From positions 1,976,001 through 2,040,000 of the forward strand of contig JABELC010000008.1 of the NCBI GenBank assembly GCA_028455995.1: DNA of 64,000 bases. Direction: 5' to 3'. Position 1 is the first letter of the stretch. Each line of letters opens with the position of its first letter. Below, one piece after another: positions 61,458-64,000 of the stretch. Source of the stretch: Scleromitrula shiraiana. Lineage: Eukaryota; Ascomycota; Leotiomycetes; Helotiales; Sclerotiniaceae. The position numbers were made by a program, and so were the translations under genes. The notes under the pieces are model-generated. The model did no database searches. It saw nothing but the letters and a program-made list of their open reading frames with translations, and had not been told where the DNA came from.

Positions 61458-63733
61458 ATGATTTTGATGGAAGGTTTTATGTTGGTACCACCTGAACGAG
61501 GTATGATTATTGGAAGGGCATTATGGAAGGTATGAGTGCATATATTTTATTGTTTTTATCATTTTATTTCGTTGATTTATATACAATACCTCTTCTCTCC
61601 TCCCCTCTCCTCTCCTCCCCTCTCCTCCCTTCTTTTATCTGCGAATCCTCTTCTCAAAATTTATATCTAATAATCTATTCAAATTACTCTAGCCTCGATA
61701 TGTTGTCCTAGGTACTGGAGCACATTTACAAACACAATCAGATCTTTTGGAGAAATCTGGTTCAAAGAAAGGGAGATCAAATAATAAAACTTTATCTTTG
61801 AAACCAAGTTTAATAGATATTGGAAAAGCTTCAAAAGATGGATTATATATTTCAATATACAAATCAAAGGTATGTTTGAAACTGGCAGGCAATGTCAAAT
61901 TGATAAAGGATCATTTCCTAGGTTCTAACTTATGTGAAGGGCGATTGGGAATTTCTGGCACAACATTCAATATCTTCCTTTAAATCTTGCGAAATAAGAT
62001 CATTATCACATCGAAAACAAAGTCCTCCATTACCTACTCTCATGTTAGAACTTAAACCAAATTCGACATCGGAAAAACAACGAAAGAGAAGATCAAGTAG
62101 AACTGGTGGGTTATCTACAGCAAAGGATGCACAATGGTCAGATACATTATTATTTCGATCGGTTCCGGAGGAGAAATATAGTATTTACGATTGGCAAATT
62201 ACCATCAAACCAAGATTGGATTCGGAATACGAGGAATATCCCATGAGTCCACTTAGTCCGATATTTACTACATTTACGAACCCGTTTGCGACTCGAGATG
62301 GAAGACCGAATTCGAAAAATGGAGGAAATGGAAATGGAAATGGAAGGATTGATCGATTACCATTTCAATCAATAAATACATATTCACAAATTTCGAAAGA
62401 TCATCCATCAGCTTCAATATCTCCTTCACCAAGTCTTAGATCAAGACGTTCGGATATTTCTTCTCAAGAATGTTCATCTCATCCACCATTAGGATTGACA
62501 TTAGCCTCGAATAATCAACAAAATTTCATATCGAATTTACCATCAGATATACCATCGCCGATTTCTATTTCAGGATATGATAATTTTATAGAAGGTTGGA
62601 CTTCAGCTCAAGGTCGTTCTTCTGCTTTGTCGCATCATACAAGAGGAAGTAATAGTATTGCATCTTCGGTTGTAACACCAGCACTTTTATCACCCATTTC
62701 TCCACAACCACAACAAACTCCAAGGGAAACCATTTTGGATCGTGCATTTCAAATGAGATGTATACCTGGAAGTGATAGATTATCGATGGACAATAATGAT
62801 AGTGAGGAAAAGATCAGTAGTATTGCGCGATTCGAAGCATTAATGAGGGAAGCCGATGAGAGGAAATTACAAAAATCATCGATATCATCAGGAAGTGGAA
62901 AATTCAAACAAGGATGGGAGTTGGAAGAGGAATCAGAAGAATCGGATAATGAGGAACCAATTAATGTTTTAGATGGAGAGAGGGGTATTCTTATGCCTAC
63001 TCCTGCCCAAAGAGCTTTGGATTATATTGCTGGAAGAAGAGTACCACTTGCCGATGATAACAGACCTATTTCTCCCAAAAGTCCACCTCCGATTCCAAAT
63101 TTCAATTCTCAAGCGTTAAATGCGCTACACTGTGGATTCACATCAGCAAGTCAAAGTATCACATCATCAGCAACCGGCGGAGTTGGAAACGAAAAAGGTC
63201 TAAGACCACGAACAGTAACAACACCACCACACATGTCACATATGAGGAAAAATAGTCGACCTAGTTCATTGGCTTTGTTACCTGGTAGATCGATGTCCAC
63301 GGCGGCGATACCAGCATTAAAGGAGAGGGAGGGGGAGAGAAAAGAAAAGGAGAGGGACAAGAGGAGGAATAGTATGAGTTTTCAGGAGTTTGCGAGACGG
63401 TTGAGTAGTTCGACTAGTAGTTTGTTGTTGGTGCAGAGTAATGTTAGTGGGAGTTTGGATGAGGGGAGTGGTGAAAATGAAGAGCGCGTTGGAATGGGGG
63501 TTGGGAGAGCGGGGAGAGGTGGTAATTTGGGTTTGAGGGGTGGTGAGGTTTCGATTGGTTGTGGTCATTCGAGGGTTTCGTCGATTTCTGCTTCGGTTTC
63601 TACTTCGGTTTTTACTTCGGTTTCTACTTCGACTTCGAAATCGGGTATGAAGAGGGGTGGGGCTGGTGATGAAACATGTGCATTTAGGAGAGCTTTGGGG
63701 GTGGTGAGGGGGGAAATCTCTAAACGAAGATGA
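61458..63733 (+). CDS. PH-like domain protein with long disordered tail (680 aa)
   Basis: Exons are 61458-61529 (24 codons), 61693-61869 (59 codons) and 61940-63733, all in phase 0. Introns are 163 and 70 nt (GTATGA and GTATGT donors; CTAG and GAAG acceptors, the second preceded by TTCTAAC). The start MILMEGFMLVPPERGMIIGR leads to RALWKPRYVVLG, then LYISIYKSKGDWEFLAQHSI and YDWQITIKPRL, the strand order of a pleckstrin-homology-like fold (about residues 1-190). The remainder is Ser/Pro/Asn-rich and disordered, with many SP motifs (PMSPLSPIF, SISPSPS) suitable for proline-directed kinases, a basic helical stretch (EREGERKEKERDKRR, about 545) and Ser/Thr-rich repeats (VSTSVFTSVSTSTSKS). Likely a membrane- or cortex-associated scaffold; not assigned to a named family. 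Confidence 0.75.
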
Positions 63734-64000
63734 GGTTGAGTGGATGTGGAAGTTCAAGTGTTTCTCCCTTCTTACTCTCCAATTTTTTTTCATGATTTTT
63801 ACTTTTTACTTTTCACTTTTTGTTCTGTTTCTGTTTTTACATGGAGAGGTTTCTCTCTTGCATATTTCGCATTTCTTTTTGAAAACTCGATCGATTGATT
63901 CGAAGCGATAAGATAAGATACGATACGATGCATGCGTTAAGATTCGAATGCTATGCGATGCGATACTGCGATTCGATGCGATGATACCTTAGATGTTAAG
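63734..64000. other. 3' flank, runs off the right edge
   Basis: T-rich 3' region of the PH-like gene, followed by GATAAGATAAGATACGATACG and CGATGCGATGCGAT-type short repeats. Nothing else seen. Confidence 0.5.

Overview
The window reads as nuclear DNA of a filamentous ascomycete (Pezizomycotina). Short introns of roughly 48-165 nt with GTAAGT-type donors and CTAAC-like branch sites interrupt most genes. There is a Bni1/SepA-type formin, a fungal GH18 chitinase, a HET-NACHT-ankyrin (fungal NLR) remnant, a MARVEL-type membrane protein and DUF7918-like proteins. A leotiomycete is plausible but is only inference. Intergenic DNA is long, AT-rich and full of microsatellites. No tRNA, rRNA, CRISPR array or recognisable transposon ORF was seen.

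Layout. 0.7-3.3 kb: degenerate tandem repeat of about 0.6-0.85 kb per unit, no gene seen. 4.8-7.9 kb: three small cysteine-rich protein genes on the minus strand, two of which look like tandem paralogues. 9.2-10.2 kb: four-helix MARVEL-like protein. 10.2-11.9 kb: AT-rich island packed with ACTAGT and CAAGTT words, ending in a long hairpin that contains the stop codon of a 279-aa unknown gene (11.9-12.7 kb). 14.7-21.4 kb: a run of five neighbouring damaged or suspect genes, namely a HET-NACHT-ANK pseudogene, a small coiled-coil gene with an internal TGA, a GH18 chitinase with a 1-nt frameshift, a truncated DUF2264 gene, and the upstream member (A) of a DUF7918-like pair, which stops early. 23.3-25.4 kb: intact paralogue B of that pair. 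27.9-33.4 kb: formin on the minus strand. 36.1-38.2 kb: convergent genes for a single-pass membrane protein and a RING protein. 41.9-42.4 kb: small unknown gene. 44.6-46.6 kb: 612-aa disordered protein. 47.2-48.5 kb: Hus1 checkpoint clamp subunit. 49-61.4 kb: long gene-poor stretch with a second ACTAGT/CAAGTT island at 56.7-58.7 kb. 61.5-63.7 kb: PH-like domain protein.

Housekeeping functions are present (actin nucleation and polarity by the formin, DNA damage checkpoint by Hus1, ubiquitin ligation by the RING protein), but the genes do not form one pathway. The most notable results are the cluster of decaying genes at 14.7-21.4 kb, the spliced cysteine-rich genes that no single ORF shows, the tandem DUF7918-like pair, and the two ACTAGT/CAAGTT islands. 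All exon joins were worked out by hand from splice signals and phase; none is backed by transcripts.
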